From: Bacteroidota bacterium
GTDB taxonomy: Bacteria > Bacteroidota > Bacteroidia > JABEUT01
DNA length: 32,479 bases
Reading direction: 5' to 3'
Assembly (NCBI GenBank): GCA_013289395.1
Contig: JABCZY010000013.1
Location: 1-32,479, forward strand
The position numbers and the translations under genes were made by a program. Under the pieces are notes generated by a model. The model had not been told where the DNA came from and did no database searches. It saw nothing but the letters and a program-made list of their open reading frames with translations. Shown piece after piece: positions 8,496 to 16,899 of the stretch. Within the stretch, counting starts at the first letter, position 1; every line of letters begins with the position of its first letter.

Positions 8496-9413
8496 TTACT
8501 CAATAATGACCTTGCGGGTTTCTGAAAAATCCCCAGCATTCACTTTCATAAAATACATTCCTTTAGCCAGGTCAGTTACATTATAGGTTTTCGAAAATTC
8601 CCCTGCGTTCAGTTGCGTGTTTTCAAAATTTCTTACCAATTGACCGTTGATAGAATATAGTGCTACAGATATATTGGCCGCATCGGGCAAGTTAAAGGAA
8701 ATGGTAAGTCGGCCATTTGAAGGGGAAGGATAGGCATCCAATTTGAGGGAACCCTCATTTAACCCAGCTATACCGGTAGCAGTCCCCTCTGTAAGGACAA
8801 TATGTTGTGCATACACATAATCGCCGGAATCAGCCAGGTTATTATGATCGGTTACATTTCCGCATAGATATACATTAACAGTACCAAAACCTTTGGCAGG
8901 AGCAATCCAATTAAAGTTGAACGTGTATGGATTTGCGCCTATTCCACCGTTTGTATCCTGATTGATAGAAAGCCTACCTGTTCCGAAGCTTTGCCATGTT
9001 CTGGTATTAATATGGTCGGTAACAACAATTGATCCGGCTGTATTGTTTGTATGTGTGTTGGTGCTGCCACTATTGTCAAGTATTTCGCAGGCAAAGCCCA
9101 TTCGTTTTTTACCTGACTGGGCCAATGTTACACTAACTGTATACGTTGTACCGGGTATATACTGGTTGCTGGCTAGTGCAGGTACAGTAGAAAAGGTAAG
9201 TGTACCTGGTCCGGCATTATCAGCGACACCGGCTGGGGTTGCGCCTGCTCCGTGGCATCCGTTTGCAGGTCGGGAACAAGTGCCTGCCTCTCCCGGGCTA
9301 CCGCATGCATTGGCTGTTCCCCCTGTGTTATGGAAACCAAATGAACTTAATAGTATGATAGCCGCTGTAGTTAAGCTAACTGTAATAGGTAATAGTATTT
9401 TTCTTGTTTTCAT
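8496..9413 (-). CDS. Secreted choice-of-anchor V/Reeler-like protein with T9SS sorting domain
   Basis: The protein begins MKTRKILLPITVSL, a signal peptide, at the ATG at 9413; a longer reading frame to 9476 would place 21 residues before the signal peptide and is unlikely. After it comes the Cys-rich motif CGSPGEAGTCSRPANGCHG, typical of the choice-of-anchor V family, and a beta-sandwich Reeler-like region (about residues 50-215, with GTTYTVSVTLAQSGKKRMGF). A C-terminal T9SS type A domain follows (DAYPSPSNGRLTISF to the end KVIIE), in which the usual YPNPxxG is YPSPSNG. The product is therefore predicted to be secreted or cell-surface. Ligand and function are unknown. The upstream neighbour on the same strand is also a T9SS cargo, but a terminator lies between them. 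Confidence 0.85.
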   Translation of the reverse strand: MKTRKILLPITVSLTTAAIILLSSFGFHNTGGTANACGSPGEAGTCSRPANGCHGAGATPAGVADNAGPGTLTFSTVPALASNQYIPGTTYTVSVTLAQSGKKRMGFACEILDNSGSTNTHTNNTAGSIVVTDHINTRTWQSFGTGRLSINQDTNGGIGANPYTFNFNWIAPAKGFGTVNVYLCGNVTDHNNLADSGDYVYAQHIVLTEGTATGIAGLNEGSLKLDAYPSPSNGRLTISFNLPDAANISVALYSINGQLVRNFENTQLNAGEFSKTYNVTDLAKGMYFMKVNAGDFSETRKVIIE

Positions 9414-9477
9414 GTTAGTCGTTTTTAATAAGACGGGGGGAGGTATTGCAATGGTTGCATGCCCTTGAAAAATCATG

Positions 9478-9511
9478 AAAAAAAGGCTAAAAATACCTGT
9501 TGTTTTCAGCC
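9478..9511 (-). terminator. Rho-independent terminator of the beta-helix gene
   Basis: On the minus strand a 9-bp stem (9485-9493 with 9503-9511, including one G-U pair) is followed by seven U's (9484-9478). It starts nine bases after the stop codon at 9520. Confidence 0.8.
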
Positions 9512-9519
9512 TGCACCTT

Positions 9520-11259
9520 CTACTGAACGACTATTCTGCCGGTTTGGCAATTTGCATGGTCAATACCATACATTTTAACCTCATATATCCCTGTGGCAAG
9601 GCCATCTCTGTTCAATTTAAATGAGCTACCTGTGCAGGAGAATTGTTTTACTATGCGGCCGTACATATCAATAATTTCAACGAAGTGAATGGAAGAGGAG
9701 TTGAAGGCTATAGTTGCAGAGCAATTGAATGGGTTAGGATAGACTAGTAGGTTGTCTTTGTTCCCGGATAATTCACTTAGTCCTATTACACCCGGGCTTT
9801 CATAAGCCCCCTGGTCTATTCGTCCAGCAGATATTCTTGGGTTGCCTGCGAAATCAGTCTCCCCAGTACTTATAACTGTAGATGGATCTCCCTTATTATA
9901 GCATGGGCTGCCACCCGTTAAATCTAAATTCGGAGTAGGCAATACTGCACTTAGCAACATGGGGTCTCCATATTCAGAGCCTTTTTCCTGGGATTCTCCA
10001 ATTCTGTACGAGTTAAATGTTGAATAGCTATTCGCTCCCCATTGCACATTAATATTTGTTGAATCATTAGACGGAGTATACCAGCAATTAAATGAGAAGG
10101 TATTATTGGTTTGTGGAGATATACTTTCAATAGTCATAAGTAAGTTTTGGCTATTGGTATAAAAAATATTGTTCTTGAAAATGCAATTCGTTGCCTTTGT
10201 CATGTCAATTTCACCGGTGCCATCGTTTGCATAATTATTCTCGAAGAATGTATTGTTGCGTATCATGCAATTTAAAACCTGTCCTGTTGTAGAGGTAGTA
10301 TACCCACCAATAGCCATGCCTGCTTCCTGGTTATTGTACAGTAAATTATTCTTTACAGTAATACTATCTGTTGTTCCGTTTTGTTCGCAACCCACTTCAA
10401 TTCCGTACCCGTTTCCGTAACATCTATTGTCCTCTATTACAACACCACGTGAGCCGTCGGCGTAAATACCACCTGATGTGGCATAGTTTGAGAAATCGTT
10501 GTAACAAGTATTATGCTGAACAATACCATCGCGTACATGATCGGTAGCCGGATTACTACTCACCCCGTAATTACCCGCTGTAAGTATTCCAATGTTTGTA
10601 TTATCGTGCACCAAACAATTAGTTACCGAGAATCCACTGATGTTGCCATCGAGTGAAATACTTTCACTGAACCCTAAAATATTATCGAATACCTGCAAGC
10701 TATCAATAGTCAGATTTGTCATGCCACTATCAAGCCCGTAGGCTATAAAAGCCTGTGCATTATCATTGCTATTGGGTATGGTGGAAGCACTGGCGGTCCA
10801 GTTAATATGTTGTATACGAATATTTGAAAAACTCAAGGCAGTTGATTTCCCTGTAGTGGAGGTTTGAACCAAAACACCTTGTGCATTATTTATAGTAAGG
10901 TTCCTCACTGTAAAACCTCTGAAGTTCATATAGCTAACATCAGTCATCTGAAACATGGTGGTGCCCGGTGTGCCGGTGCCATCAATAAAAACAGAATCAT
11001 TTCCGAAGTTTCTGAACGTAATGGGTTTGCCTACTGTTCCGGTTACATTAACGGTATCATTCTCATGGTACGTTCCGGCTTTTATATATACTATACTATT
11101 AGGCGTTGCACTGTTACAGGCTTTTTGTATAGTTTTCCACGCCTTTGCAAGGCTTGTACCGGCATTGGTATTATTGCCATTTGTACCATCTACATAGTAT
11201 TGTGTTTGCGAAAACACTTGTAAAGAGCAAAGGCATATCAGGTAAAGTAGTTTTTTCAA
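9520..11259 (-). CDS. Secreted parallel beta-helix protein with T9SS sorting domain
   Basis: The signal peptide MKKLLYLICLCSLQVFSQ is followed by the segment YYVDGTNGNNTNAGTSLAKA, which typically opens right-handed beta-helix proteins of Bacteroidota. Repeating coils follow with asparagine ladders (for example VIEDNRCYGNGYGIEVG and MIRNNTFFENNY) through about residue 440. A C-terminal T9SS domain (LLVYPNPFNCSATIAF ... GRIVVQ) marks it for type IX secretion. Many such proteins bind or cleave polysaccharides, but I see no confident catalytic site. Translation probably starts at the TTG at 11259: an in-frame stop lies a few codons upstream, no ATG occurs near it, and the MKK signal-peptide start fits. 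A -7 box lies at 11330-11337. Confidence 0.87.
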   Translation of the reverse strand: MKKLLYLICLCSLQVFSQTQYYVDGTNGNNTNAGTSLAKAWKTIQKACNSATPNSIVYIKAGTYHENDTVNVTGTVGKPITFRNFGNDSVFIDGTGTPGTTMFQMTDVSYMNFRGFTVRNLTINNAQGVLVQTSTTGKSTALSFSNIRIQHINWTASASTIPNSNDNAQAFIAYGLDSGMTNLTIDSLQVFDNILGFSESISLDGNISGFSVTNCLVHDNTNIGILTAGNYGVSSNPATDHVRDGIVQHNTCYNDFSNYATSGGIYADGSRGVVIEDNRCYGNGYGIEVGCEQNGTTDSITVKNNLLYNNQEAGMAIGGYTTSTTGQVLNCMIRNNTFFENNYANDGTGEIDMTKATNCIFKNNIFYTNSQNLLMTIESISPQTNNTFSFNCWYTPSNDSTNINVQWGANSYSTFNSYRIGESQEKGSEYGDPMLLSAVLPTPNLDLTGGSPCYNKGDPSTVISTGETDFAGNPRISAGRIDQGAYESPGVIGLSELSGNKDNLLVYPNPFNCSATIAFNSSSIHFVEIIDMYGRIVKQFSCTGSSFKLNRDGLATGIYEVKMYGIDHANCQTGRIVVQ

Positions 11260-11321
11260 TGCTGGATGTTTAATTTATATGTACTAAGGTACTTAATTAG
11301 TCAGTAATATCTATTAATTTT

Positions 11322-11329
11322 TACTTTTG
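11322..11329 (+). promoter_or_regulatory. -7 promoter box of tRNA-Ala
   Basis: TACTTTTG matches TAnnTTTG exactly and ends 11 bases before the tRNA, which places the transcription start a few bases upstream of the mature 5' end. Confidence 0.6.
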
Positions 11330-11337
11330 CAAACATA
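11330..11337 (-). promoter_or_regulatory. -7 promoter box of the beta-helix gene
   Basis: Read on the minus strand this is TATGTTTG, an exact match to the Bacteroidota -7 consensus TAnnTTTG, giving a leader of roughly 65 bases. It directly abuts the tRNA promoter box on the other strand. Confidence 0.5.
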
Positions 11338-11340
11338 AAT

Positions 11341-11414
11341 GGGGGATTAGCTCAGTTGGCTAGAGCGCTTGCATGGCATGCAATAGGTCATCGGTTCGAC
11401 TCCGATATTCTCCA
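11341..11414 (+). tRNA. tRNA-Ala (anticodon GGC)
   Basis: A full cloverleaf can be folded. The acceptor stem 11341-11347 pairs with 11407-11413 and carries the G3-U70 alanine identity pair. The D-stem is GCTC/GAGC, the anticodon loop ATGGCAT has GGC at 11375-11377, and the T-arm is ATCGG-TTCGACT-CCGAT. The discriminator base A73 is at 11414, and the CCA end is not encoded (CTT follows). One oddity is a C-U mismatch at pair 27-43 at the top of the anticodon stem. The tRNA reads codons GCC and GCU. Confidence 0.96.
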
Positions 11415-11444
11415 CTTCCTTAAATTTCCTCACATTTGTACATT

Positions 11445-12725
11445 ATGTTACGTATTAGAGGGATACTTACAATAGTTTTATTTACTACTTGCATACTAGT
11501 TCAAGCACAAAAGGACTATGCCCGCAAGGTAGTTGATACGCTTACTTCGCCCTATATGGCAGGTAGGGGGTATGACTTTGAGGGAGATAAAAAAGCAGCA
11601 AAATATATTGGTGACCAAATGAAAGAATTTGGTCTCTTGCCTTTTGGTAATAGCTACGAACAGCATTTTAAATTCAATGTAAATACGTTTCCATATAAAA
11701 TGGAAGTGAGTGTTAATGGTAAGCTACAGCCAATAGGTGCTGATTATATTGTTCTTCCTAATAGTTGTTCTGAAAAAGGGACTTTCCCGGTTAAAAGATT
11801 TATACGCTCTACTTTACTTGATGCAGCAAAAATGTATGAGTTTAAGCATCAGGACCACAGAAAGGAATTTATTCTGCTTGATGATACAGGTGTTACTGAT
11901 AAAGCTGAAAGGGCAAAGTGGGAGCAGTTGAAATATAATCCGTTTAAGGCTAAGGGTATAATAGTAATATGTAATAAGCTTACCCAGGAAACATCAGATT
12001 CGGTGGCTGATTATGTATTGATAAATGCAATGCGCAATAGTATATTCGATAGCGCCGCAACTATTACCGTAGATATAAAAAACAAGTTTGTAAAGGACTA
12101 TGATTCTCAAAACCTGATCGGATATTTTAAAGGCAATGTTCAACCTGATTCTTTTATTGTTTTTTCAGCGCACTACGATCACTTGGGTAAAATGGGTGAT
12201 GCTTATTTTCCAGGTGCTAATGATAATGCAAGCGGCACAGCTATGCTTTTAAGCCTTGCCAGGTATTATTTCACACATAAAGAAAGCATGAAATATTCCC
12301 TTGTTTTTATTGCATTTACAGGCGAAGAAATGGGCTTATACGGTTCGAAGTACTATACCAGTCACCCTTTGTTTCCGCTTAATTCTATAAAGTTTGAGCT
12401 GAATATGGACATTATGGGTACGGGTGATGAAGGTATTACGGTAGTGAATGCTCCAACTTATAATGCTGCCTTTAAGGACCTTCAAAGAATTAACGATACG
12501 CTACACTTACTTAAATTAATTAAGCCCAGAGGTGCGACATCAAATAGCGATCATTATTTTTTCTATGTAAATCATGTACCCGATTTCTTTATATATACTA
12601 TGGGAGGTATTAAAGCCTATCATGACATTTATGACCGGGGCCAAACATTACCGCTTACCGATTTCGATAATGTATTTAAACTGATATTGCAATTTACCGA
12701 CGATATTTGTAATCAACGATTCTGA
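11445..12725 (+). CDS. Secreted M28-family zinc metallopeptidase
   Basis: The predicted signal peptide (MLRIRGILTIVLFTTCILVQAQ) starts at the ATG at 11445; an in-frame TTG nine bases earlier is less likely. The catalytic domain carries the M28 metal-ligand set: His and Asp in FSAHYDHLG, the bridging Asp in PGANDNASGTAMLL, the catalytic glutamate pair in AFTGEEMGLYGS, Asp in LNMDIMGTGD, and the final His in GGIKAYHDIYDR. The protein should be an aminopeptidase- or carboxypeptidase-like enzyme in the periplasm or outside the cell. It lies just after tRNA-Ala and only 2 bases before rsmI, so the two are probably co-transcribed, though no functional link is evident. Confidence 0.92.
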   Translation: MLRIRGILTIVLFTTCILVQAQKDYARKVVDTLTSPYMAGRGYDFEGDKKAAKYIGDQMKEFGLLPFGNSYEQHFKFNVNTFPYKMEVSVNGKLQPIGADYIVLPNSCSEKGTFPVKRFIRSTLLDAAKMYEFKHQDHRKEFILLDDTGVTDKAERAKWEQLKYNPFKAKGIIVICNKLTQETSDSVADYVLINAMRNSIFDSAATITVDIKNKFVKDYDSQNLIGYFKGNVQPDSFIVFSAHYDHLGKMGDAYFPGANDNASGTAMLLSLARYYFTHKESMKYSLVFIAFTGEEMGLYGSKYYTSHPLFPLNSIKFELNMDIMGTGDEGITVVNAPTYNAAFKDLQRINDTLHLLKLIKPRGATSNSDHYFFYVNHVPDFFIYTMGGIKAYHDIYDRGQTLPLTDFDNVFKLILQFTDDICNQRF

Positions 12726-12727
12726 GC

Positions 12728-13402
12728 ATGGCAAAACTTTATTTAGTTCCTACACCTATTGGTAACCTTGAAGATATAACGTTACGGGCTATCCGGATAC
12801 TTAAAGAGGTACGCCTTATACTAGCCGAGGATACCCGAACCACATCGGTGCTGCTTAATAGGTACGAAATTAAAACGCCGGTAATTCCATACCATCAGCA
12901 TAACGAACATCATGTAACTCCCCAGATTGTAGATAGAATTGCAAACGGGGAAGATATTGCTATAGTAACCGATGCAGGTACACCGGGTATTTCCGATCCC
13001 GGTTTTTTATTGGTACGTGCATGTGTAGCACAAGGTGTTGCGGTTGAATGCCTGCCGGGTGCAACAGCTTTTGTTCCCGCATTGGTAAACTCAGGCATTC
13101 CATGCAATAGTTTTTGTTTTGAAGGCTTTCTTCCACCTAAAAAAGGGCGCAATAAAAAAATGGAAGAGCTAAAGGGCGAAACCAGAACCATGATATTTTA
13201 CGAATCGCCTTACCGATTAATAAAGGCATTGGAACAGTTCAGTGAGGCTTTCGGGGCCGATAGAAAAGCATCGGTATCGCGTGAACTTAGTAAAATGCAT
13301 GAAGAGACTGCACGCGGAACACTGGCTGAATTGGTGGAACACTTTAAAAGCAAAACCATTAAAGGTGAGATAGTTATAATTGTTGCCGGTAAAGAGGATT
13401 AA
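12728..13402 (+). CDS. rsmI: 16S rRNA (cytidine(1402)-2'-O)-methyltransferase
   Basis: RsmI methylates the 2'-hydroxyl of C1402 in the decoding centre of 16S rRNA using S-adenosylmethionine. All family signatures are visible: the N-terminal LVPTPIGNLEDITLRA, AEDTRTTSVLLNRY, the glycine-rich TDAGTPGISDPGFLLVR, the LPGATAFVPAL loop and FEGFLPPKKGR, then FYESPYRL. At 224 residues it is shorter than the ~286-residue E. coli enzyme and lacks the C-terminal extension, which I believe is usual in Bacteroidota. It starts with ATG 2 bases after the stop of the M28 peptidase. No hairpin terminator is seen downstream. Confidence 0.96.
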   Translation: MAKLYLVPTPIGNLEDITLRAIRILKEVRLILAEDTRTTSVLLNRYEIKTPVIPYHQHNEHHVTPQIVDRIANGEDIAIVTDAGTPGISDPGFLLVRACVAQGVAVECLPGATAFVPALVNSGIPCNSFCFEGFLPPKKGRNKKMEELKGETRTMIFYESPYRLIKALEQFSEAFGADRKASVSRELSKMHEETARGTLAELVEHFKSKTIKGEIVIIVAGKED

Positions 13403-13476
13403 CAATTTTTAACCAATGCCATTAGTCACCTTGTTCTAAACTTTTGCATATTTGCAAGCGCTTTTAAACCCTTAAT

Positions 13477-14337
13477 ATGTTTACTATGAATACAAAAAAG
13501 ATCATTTTTTCTGTCTTATTACTTGTTGCATCATTCATCTCATCACAATCGTTTGCACAGCAAGATTCAAATAAAATGGATGCACAAGGTAAAAAGCAAG
13601 GGTATTGGATAGAGAACCTTGGACCTACAAAATGGGCCGGGTATTATGTTGATGGCAAAAAGCAAGGCGTATGGATAAGCCATCACTATAACGGTATACT
13701 TGATGAGTTGGCTGTGTATAAGGATGACAAGAGAAATGGCATGGATGTGAATGTGGATGTGAATGGATATTATAAAAGTGAAAAGTCATACAAGAATGAT
13801 ACCATCGATGGTTTAGCAACCGAATATGCACCGGGTGGTAAAATTTCATCACAGATTATGTACAAAGTTGGTATATACAACGGTGTACGTAAAGTGTTTT
13901 ACAATGGAGGTGGAATAGAAGAGGATGGAATGTTTAAAAACGGTAAGCGCACCGGAACTACAAAATGGTATTATCAGGATGGGAAAATAGCTACTGTTTA
14001 TACATACGTAAATGATATTCGCAGTGGAGCATTCGGAAGTTATTATGAAAACAAGAATAAGATTGACACTGGATCATTTAAGAATAATGAATACGATGGC
14101 CAGTATTACAAGTTTTACGATAACGGAAACCCTGAAGAGGCTGGTATGTATAAAGAAGGAAAGAAGATAGGAGAGTGGAAGACCTATAATGAAGATGGTA
14201 GTGAAATAACAACAACCAAGTATAATAAAGATGGTAAAGTTGATGGCACTCCGAAAGTACAAAAAGTAAAAGTTGCTACAAAACCTGCAGACACAGATGC
14301 TCCTAAAGGTGCACCTATGGATGGTGATAAAAAATAA
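13477..14337 (+). CDS. Secreted MORN-repeat protein
   Basis: A signal peptide (MNTKKIIFSVLLLVASF...SFAQ) is followed by about eight imperfect MORN_2-type repeats, for example DGKKQGVWISHHYNG, NGKRTGTTKWYYQDGK and EGKKIGEWKTYNEDGS. The C-terminal tail is rich in Lys, Asp and Pro. Such repeats form extended beta-hairpin arrays; in Bacteroidota they occur in many proteins automatically named after the YwqK antitoxin, but nothing here supports a toxin-antitoxin role and no partner is adjacent. The protein is predicted to act in the periplasm or on the surface, function unknown. ATG at 13477 and ATG at 13486 are both possible starts; the second gives the cleaner signal peptide. It ends at a strong terminator. 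Confidence 0.85.
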   Translation: MFTMNTKKIIFSVLLLVASFISSQSFAQQDSNKMDAQGKKQGYWIENLGPTKWAGYYVDGKKQGVWISHHYNGILDELAVYKDDKRNGMDVNVDVNGYYKSEKSYKNDTIDGLATEYAPGGKISSQIMYKVGIYNGVRKVFYNGGGIEEDGMFKNGKRTGTTKWYYQDGKIATVYTYVNDIRSGAFGSYYENKNKIDTGSFKNNEYDGQYYKFYDNGNPEEAGMYKEGKKIGEWKTYNEDGSEITTTKYNKDGKVDGTPKVQKVKVATKPADTDAPKGAPMDGDKK

Positions 14338-14357
14338 ACATGAATTTTATACAAATA

Positions 14358-14393
14358 AAAAAGGCCCTGAAACATTTGTTTCAGGGCCTTTTT
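14358..14393. terminator. Bidirectional terminator between the MORN gene and asd
   Basis: A perfect stem of ten mainly GC pairs (GGCCCTGAAA, 14363-14372, with TTTCAGGGCC, 14379-14388) around a six-base loop is flanked by five A's on the left and five T's on the right. It therefore serves both the MORN gene and the convergent asd. Confidence 0.93.
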
Positions 14394-14409
14394 GTTTTCT
14401 TTATAAAAA

Positions 14410-15432
14410 TCAGGAATTAGCCTTGCTCAGTGTCATCCCCTTCAAAAGATCATGCGAAGCAAGGTATTCAGCAATTTGCACTGCATTGGTGGCTGCACCC
14501 TTGCGTAGGTTATCGGCCACCACCCAAAGGTTAAGTGTGTTAGGCTGTGATTCATCACGGCGAATGCGCCCCACAAATACTTCGTCTTTACCTTCTATAT
14601 CCTTAGGCATAGGATACTTGTTGTTTTTAGGTTCATCTATAACCACTATACCTTCGCTACCACTTAAAATTTTATTTACCTCATCCAAGGTAAAATCTTT
14701 TTCAAATTCTACATTCACCGCTTCTGAATGGCCGCCGGTAACGGGTACGCGTACTGTAGTTGCTGTAACACGTATAGAGTCATCGCCCATTATCTTTTTA
14801 GTTTCATTCACCATTTTCATTTCTTCTTTGGTGTAGCCATTATCTAAAAACACATCTATATGTGGTAGAACATTCATGTCAATGGAGTGCGGATAAACCC
14901 TGTCGCCTTTGGTTCCGTTTCTTTCATCCATAAGTTGTGCAACACCTTTTTGCCCGGTGCCCGAAACAGATTGATAGGTTGAAACTACAATACGTTTTAC
15001 TTTGTACTTTTTATGTAAAGGGTTCAATGCTACAACCATTTGAATAGTTGAGCAGTTAGGGTTTGCAATTATTTTATCGTCAATTGTAAGTACATGTGCA
15101 TTAACTTCGGGTACTACCAGTTTCTTGGCCTTATCCATTCTCCATGCCGATGAATTATCAATAACTGTTGTTCCAACCTCAGCAAATTTGGGCGCCCATT
15201 CAAGTGAAGCACCACTTCCGGCAGAGAACAATGCAATCTGTGGTTTTTCAGCAACAGCTTCAGCAAGGGTACGCACTTTATATGAGTGTCCCTTGAATTT
15301 TACTTCCATTCCCTTTGACCTGTCAGAGGCTACCGGAATAAATTCATCAATATGGAAGTTTCTTTCCTCGAGCACCTTCATCATTGTGCGGCCAACTAAT
15401 CCTGTGGCTCCCACTACTGCTACTTTTATCAT
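14410..15432 (-). CDS. asd: Aspartate-semialdehyde dehydrogenase
   Basis: This enzyme reduces aspartyl phosphate to aspartate semialdehyde with NADPH, feeding lysine/diaminopimelate, threonine and methionine synthesis in the cytoplasm. Visible features are the N-terminal dinucleotide loop VAVVGATGLVGRTMM, the catalytic cysteine in NPNCSTIQMV, the motif SVSGTGQKG, and RVPVTGGHSEAVN, which carries the active-site histidine region. The length (340 residues from the ATG at 15432) is normal; an in-frame extension to 15534 precedes the true Rossmann start and lies across the promoter, so I reject it. A -7 box at 15450-15457 gives a very short leader. It shares a terminator with the MORN gene. Confidence 0.97.
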   Translation of the reverse strand: MIKVAVVGATGLVGRTMMKVLEERNFHIDEFIPVASDRSKGMEVKFKGHSYKVRTLAEAVAEKPQIALFSAGSGASLEWAPKFAEVGTTVIDNSSAWRMDKAKKLVVPEVNAHVLTIDDKIIANPNCSTIQMVVALNPLHKKYKVKRIVVSTYQSVSGTGQKGVAQLMDERNGTKGDRVYPHSIDMNVLPHIDVFLDNGYTKEEMKMVNETKKIMGDDSIRVTATTVRVPVTGGHSEAVNVEFEKDFTLDEVNKILSGSEGIVVIDEPKNNKYPMPKDIEGKDEVFVGRIRRDESQPNTLNLWVVADNLRKGAATNAVQIAEYLASHDLLKGMTLSKANS

Positions 15433-15449
15433 ACCATCTTTTATTACTG

Positions 15450-15457
15450 CAAAAGTA
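15450..15457 (-). promoter_or_regulatory. -7 promoter box of asd
   Basis: Minus-strand TACTTTTG, an exact TAnnTTTG match, lies 17 bases upstream of the asd ATG and supports that start. Confidence 0.55.
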
Positions 15458-15673
15458 TTACTTAAGCATAAACGAGCTATGAAATATTGTTCTTTAGTTT
15501 TCTTCTTAAAGCTAAAACCTACCCTTGCCTCCATATTTGTTTACATTTAGATAACAAACACTTAATATTAATACACTGATTATCAGGTAAATTGCAGCTG
15601 CTTAGTAAGAAATACAGAACATTTAGGTAAAAGGCTCGTATAAAAACTTCCCAACCTTGTAAATAGCTTCCCT

Positions 15674-16243
15674 ATGGATACCTCGCAGTTAATAGAAGCT
15701 TGCCTCCACAACGATACTGATGCCCAACGTAATTTTTATGAGAATTATTCACCAAGAATAATGGGTATTTGTATGCGTTATGCTGCCGGAGGGAAGGATA
15801 CTGAGTCAATGGTTACGTATGTATTTAAAAAGCTATATGTAGAATTACTTACGTGTCCCAAAGATGTGGATATAAGCAAATGGGTAGTGGATAGGGCAAT
15901 TTGGAATGCAATAGCGTATTTACATGAAGATAAGCAGCGTTACTTTATAGCTAAAACAACCCGTTATATGGAAAACAAAGCGCAAACGGGAGAAGTGAAC
16001 GACGAAGCAAGTTTAAGCACTGAGGATTCAAGAAAAATATACCTGGCAGCATTACATGCACTTACGCCAAGCTACAGGATATTATATAATCTTACCTATG
16101 TAGATGAAGTAACCCCTGATACAATTATTCAGAACCTGGAAATAGCAAGAGAGACGTATAAAGCGGAATTAGAACAGGCGCGATTTCAGTTTAAACAATA
16201 CCTAAACACCTACCTGCATGAGAATGGATTACGTAAACAGTAA
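15674..16243 (+). CDS. Diverged ECF sigma factor-like protein
   Basis: A 189-residue protein with the size and helix order of an ECF sigma factor but poor motif conservation. The start LIEACLHNDTDAQRNFYENYSPRIMGICMRY matches region 2.1 and aligns with the sigma factor at 8371. The core-binding motif that normally reads like DLLQDGF is here SMVTYVFKKLY, and the -10 recognition helix is reduced to WVVDRAIWNAIAYL. Region 4 survives as ALTPSYRILYNLTYVDEVTPDTIIQNLE followed by EQARFQFKQYL, without the usual LGIS turn. It overlaps by 26 bases a membrane protein resembling the partner of the intact sigma factor, so a sigma/anti-sigma origin is well supported. Whether it still directs transcription is doubtful. 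Confidence 0.75.
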   Translation: MDTSQLIEACLHNDTDAQRNFYENYSPRIMGICMRYAAGGKDTESMVTYVFKKLYVELLTCPKDVDISKWVVDRAIWNAIAYLHEDKQRYFIAKTTRYMENKAQTGEVNDEASLSTEDSRKIYLAALHALTPSYRILYNLTYVDEVTPDTIIQNLEIARETYKAELEQARFQFKQYLNTYLHENGLRKQ

Positions 16244-16895
16244 TTGTGAAGGCAAGGCTAAGGAATTACTTGCCCCGCTTACGGGTGCATGCCCTGATTC
16301 GGTATGGGAAAATGTGAATATAGCACTCGACGAAAAAAGAAAAGAAGCTGAGAGCAAGTGGATGAATAAAATAAGCAATGTGCCCAAGGTTCCATTGCTG
16401 GCAGCAGCTATTATTTCAGTGATAGCAATAAGTTCATGGTTCTTCTTTTCACATAGGAGTAGTAATTTGAATGGAAGTGTTGCATCTACTGCAATTGTTA
16501 GTAATACTCCTTCAGTTAAAGCACCTGCAACTAAAATAAATGCTACAGTTATTCAAACAGCTGAAGTTAAAAAAGATAGTACTCAGGCACAACCGTCGGT
16601 GAAAATTCAGGAAGCGGCTATGGTGCAAAATAATATGCCTGTTATGAAAAATAATGGGTCATTAAAAAACATGAGTATGAATGTCAATAATAAACCGCTT
16701 CAGGCACCTGTAGTAAGTCAGAAAGACGACAATAAGCCTATTTTAATTCAGCACGATGCCGTTGATCCGCAAACTATAACAACCGATCAGCAAACTTCTA
16801 AAGGAGTGGCAGTTGATCTAGGTGGCTCTGATAATTCTTCTTCGCATCCTACTGCCGAAATGGGTGCAGTTGAAGATACTACTGCCCAGCAATAA
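16218..16895 (+). CDS. Anti-sigma-like single-pass membrane protein
   Basis: A 225-residue protein with a cytoplasmic N-terminus containing ACPDSVWENVNIALDEKRKE, one membrane helix (about residues 58-77, PLLAAAIISVIAISSWFFF) and a low-complexity periplasmic tail rich in Ser, Asn, Val and Gln. The cytoplasmic motif matches that of the protein at 6117-7817 (W-D/E-x-V-x-x-x-L-D-D/E), so the two are probably paralogues; here no beta-barrel follows. The gene starts 26 bases before the end of the sigma-like gene (ATG at 16218; 16224 is also possible), which implies coupled translation. It probably binds that protein; this is inference. The convergent neighbour 4 bases away encodes an outer-membrane protein. 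Confidence 0.75.
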   Translation: MRMDYVNSNCEGKAKELLAPLTGACPDSVWENVNIALDEKRKEAESKWMNKISNVPKVPLLAAAIISVIAISSWFFFSHRSSNLNGSVASTAIVSNTPSVKAPATKINATVIQTAEVKKDSTQAQPSVKIQEAAMVQNNMPVMKNNGSLKNMSMNVNNKPLQAPVVSQKDDNKPILIQHDAVDPQTITTDQQTSKGVAVDLGGSDNSSSHPTAEMGAVEDTTAQQ

Positions 16896-16899
16896 TACT

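Noticed and set aside
8962..9468. 168-residue open frame opposite the choice-of-anchor V gene
   Set aside because: It is fully antisense to a well-supported secreted protein with a signal peptide and sorting domain and shows no recognisable domain.
13477..14337. YwqK-type antitoxin of a toxin-antitoxin pair
   Set aside because: The protein has a signal peptide and MORN repeats and no neighbouring toxin gene, so the automatic family name would be misleading.
14273..14836. Open frame across the MORN gene end, terminator and antisense asd
   Set aside because: It runs through a strong terminator and opposite a conserved enzyme; low-complexity translation with no domain.
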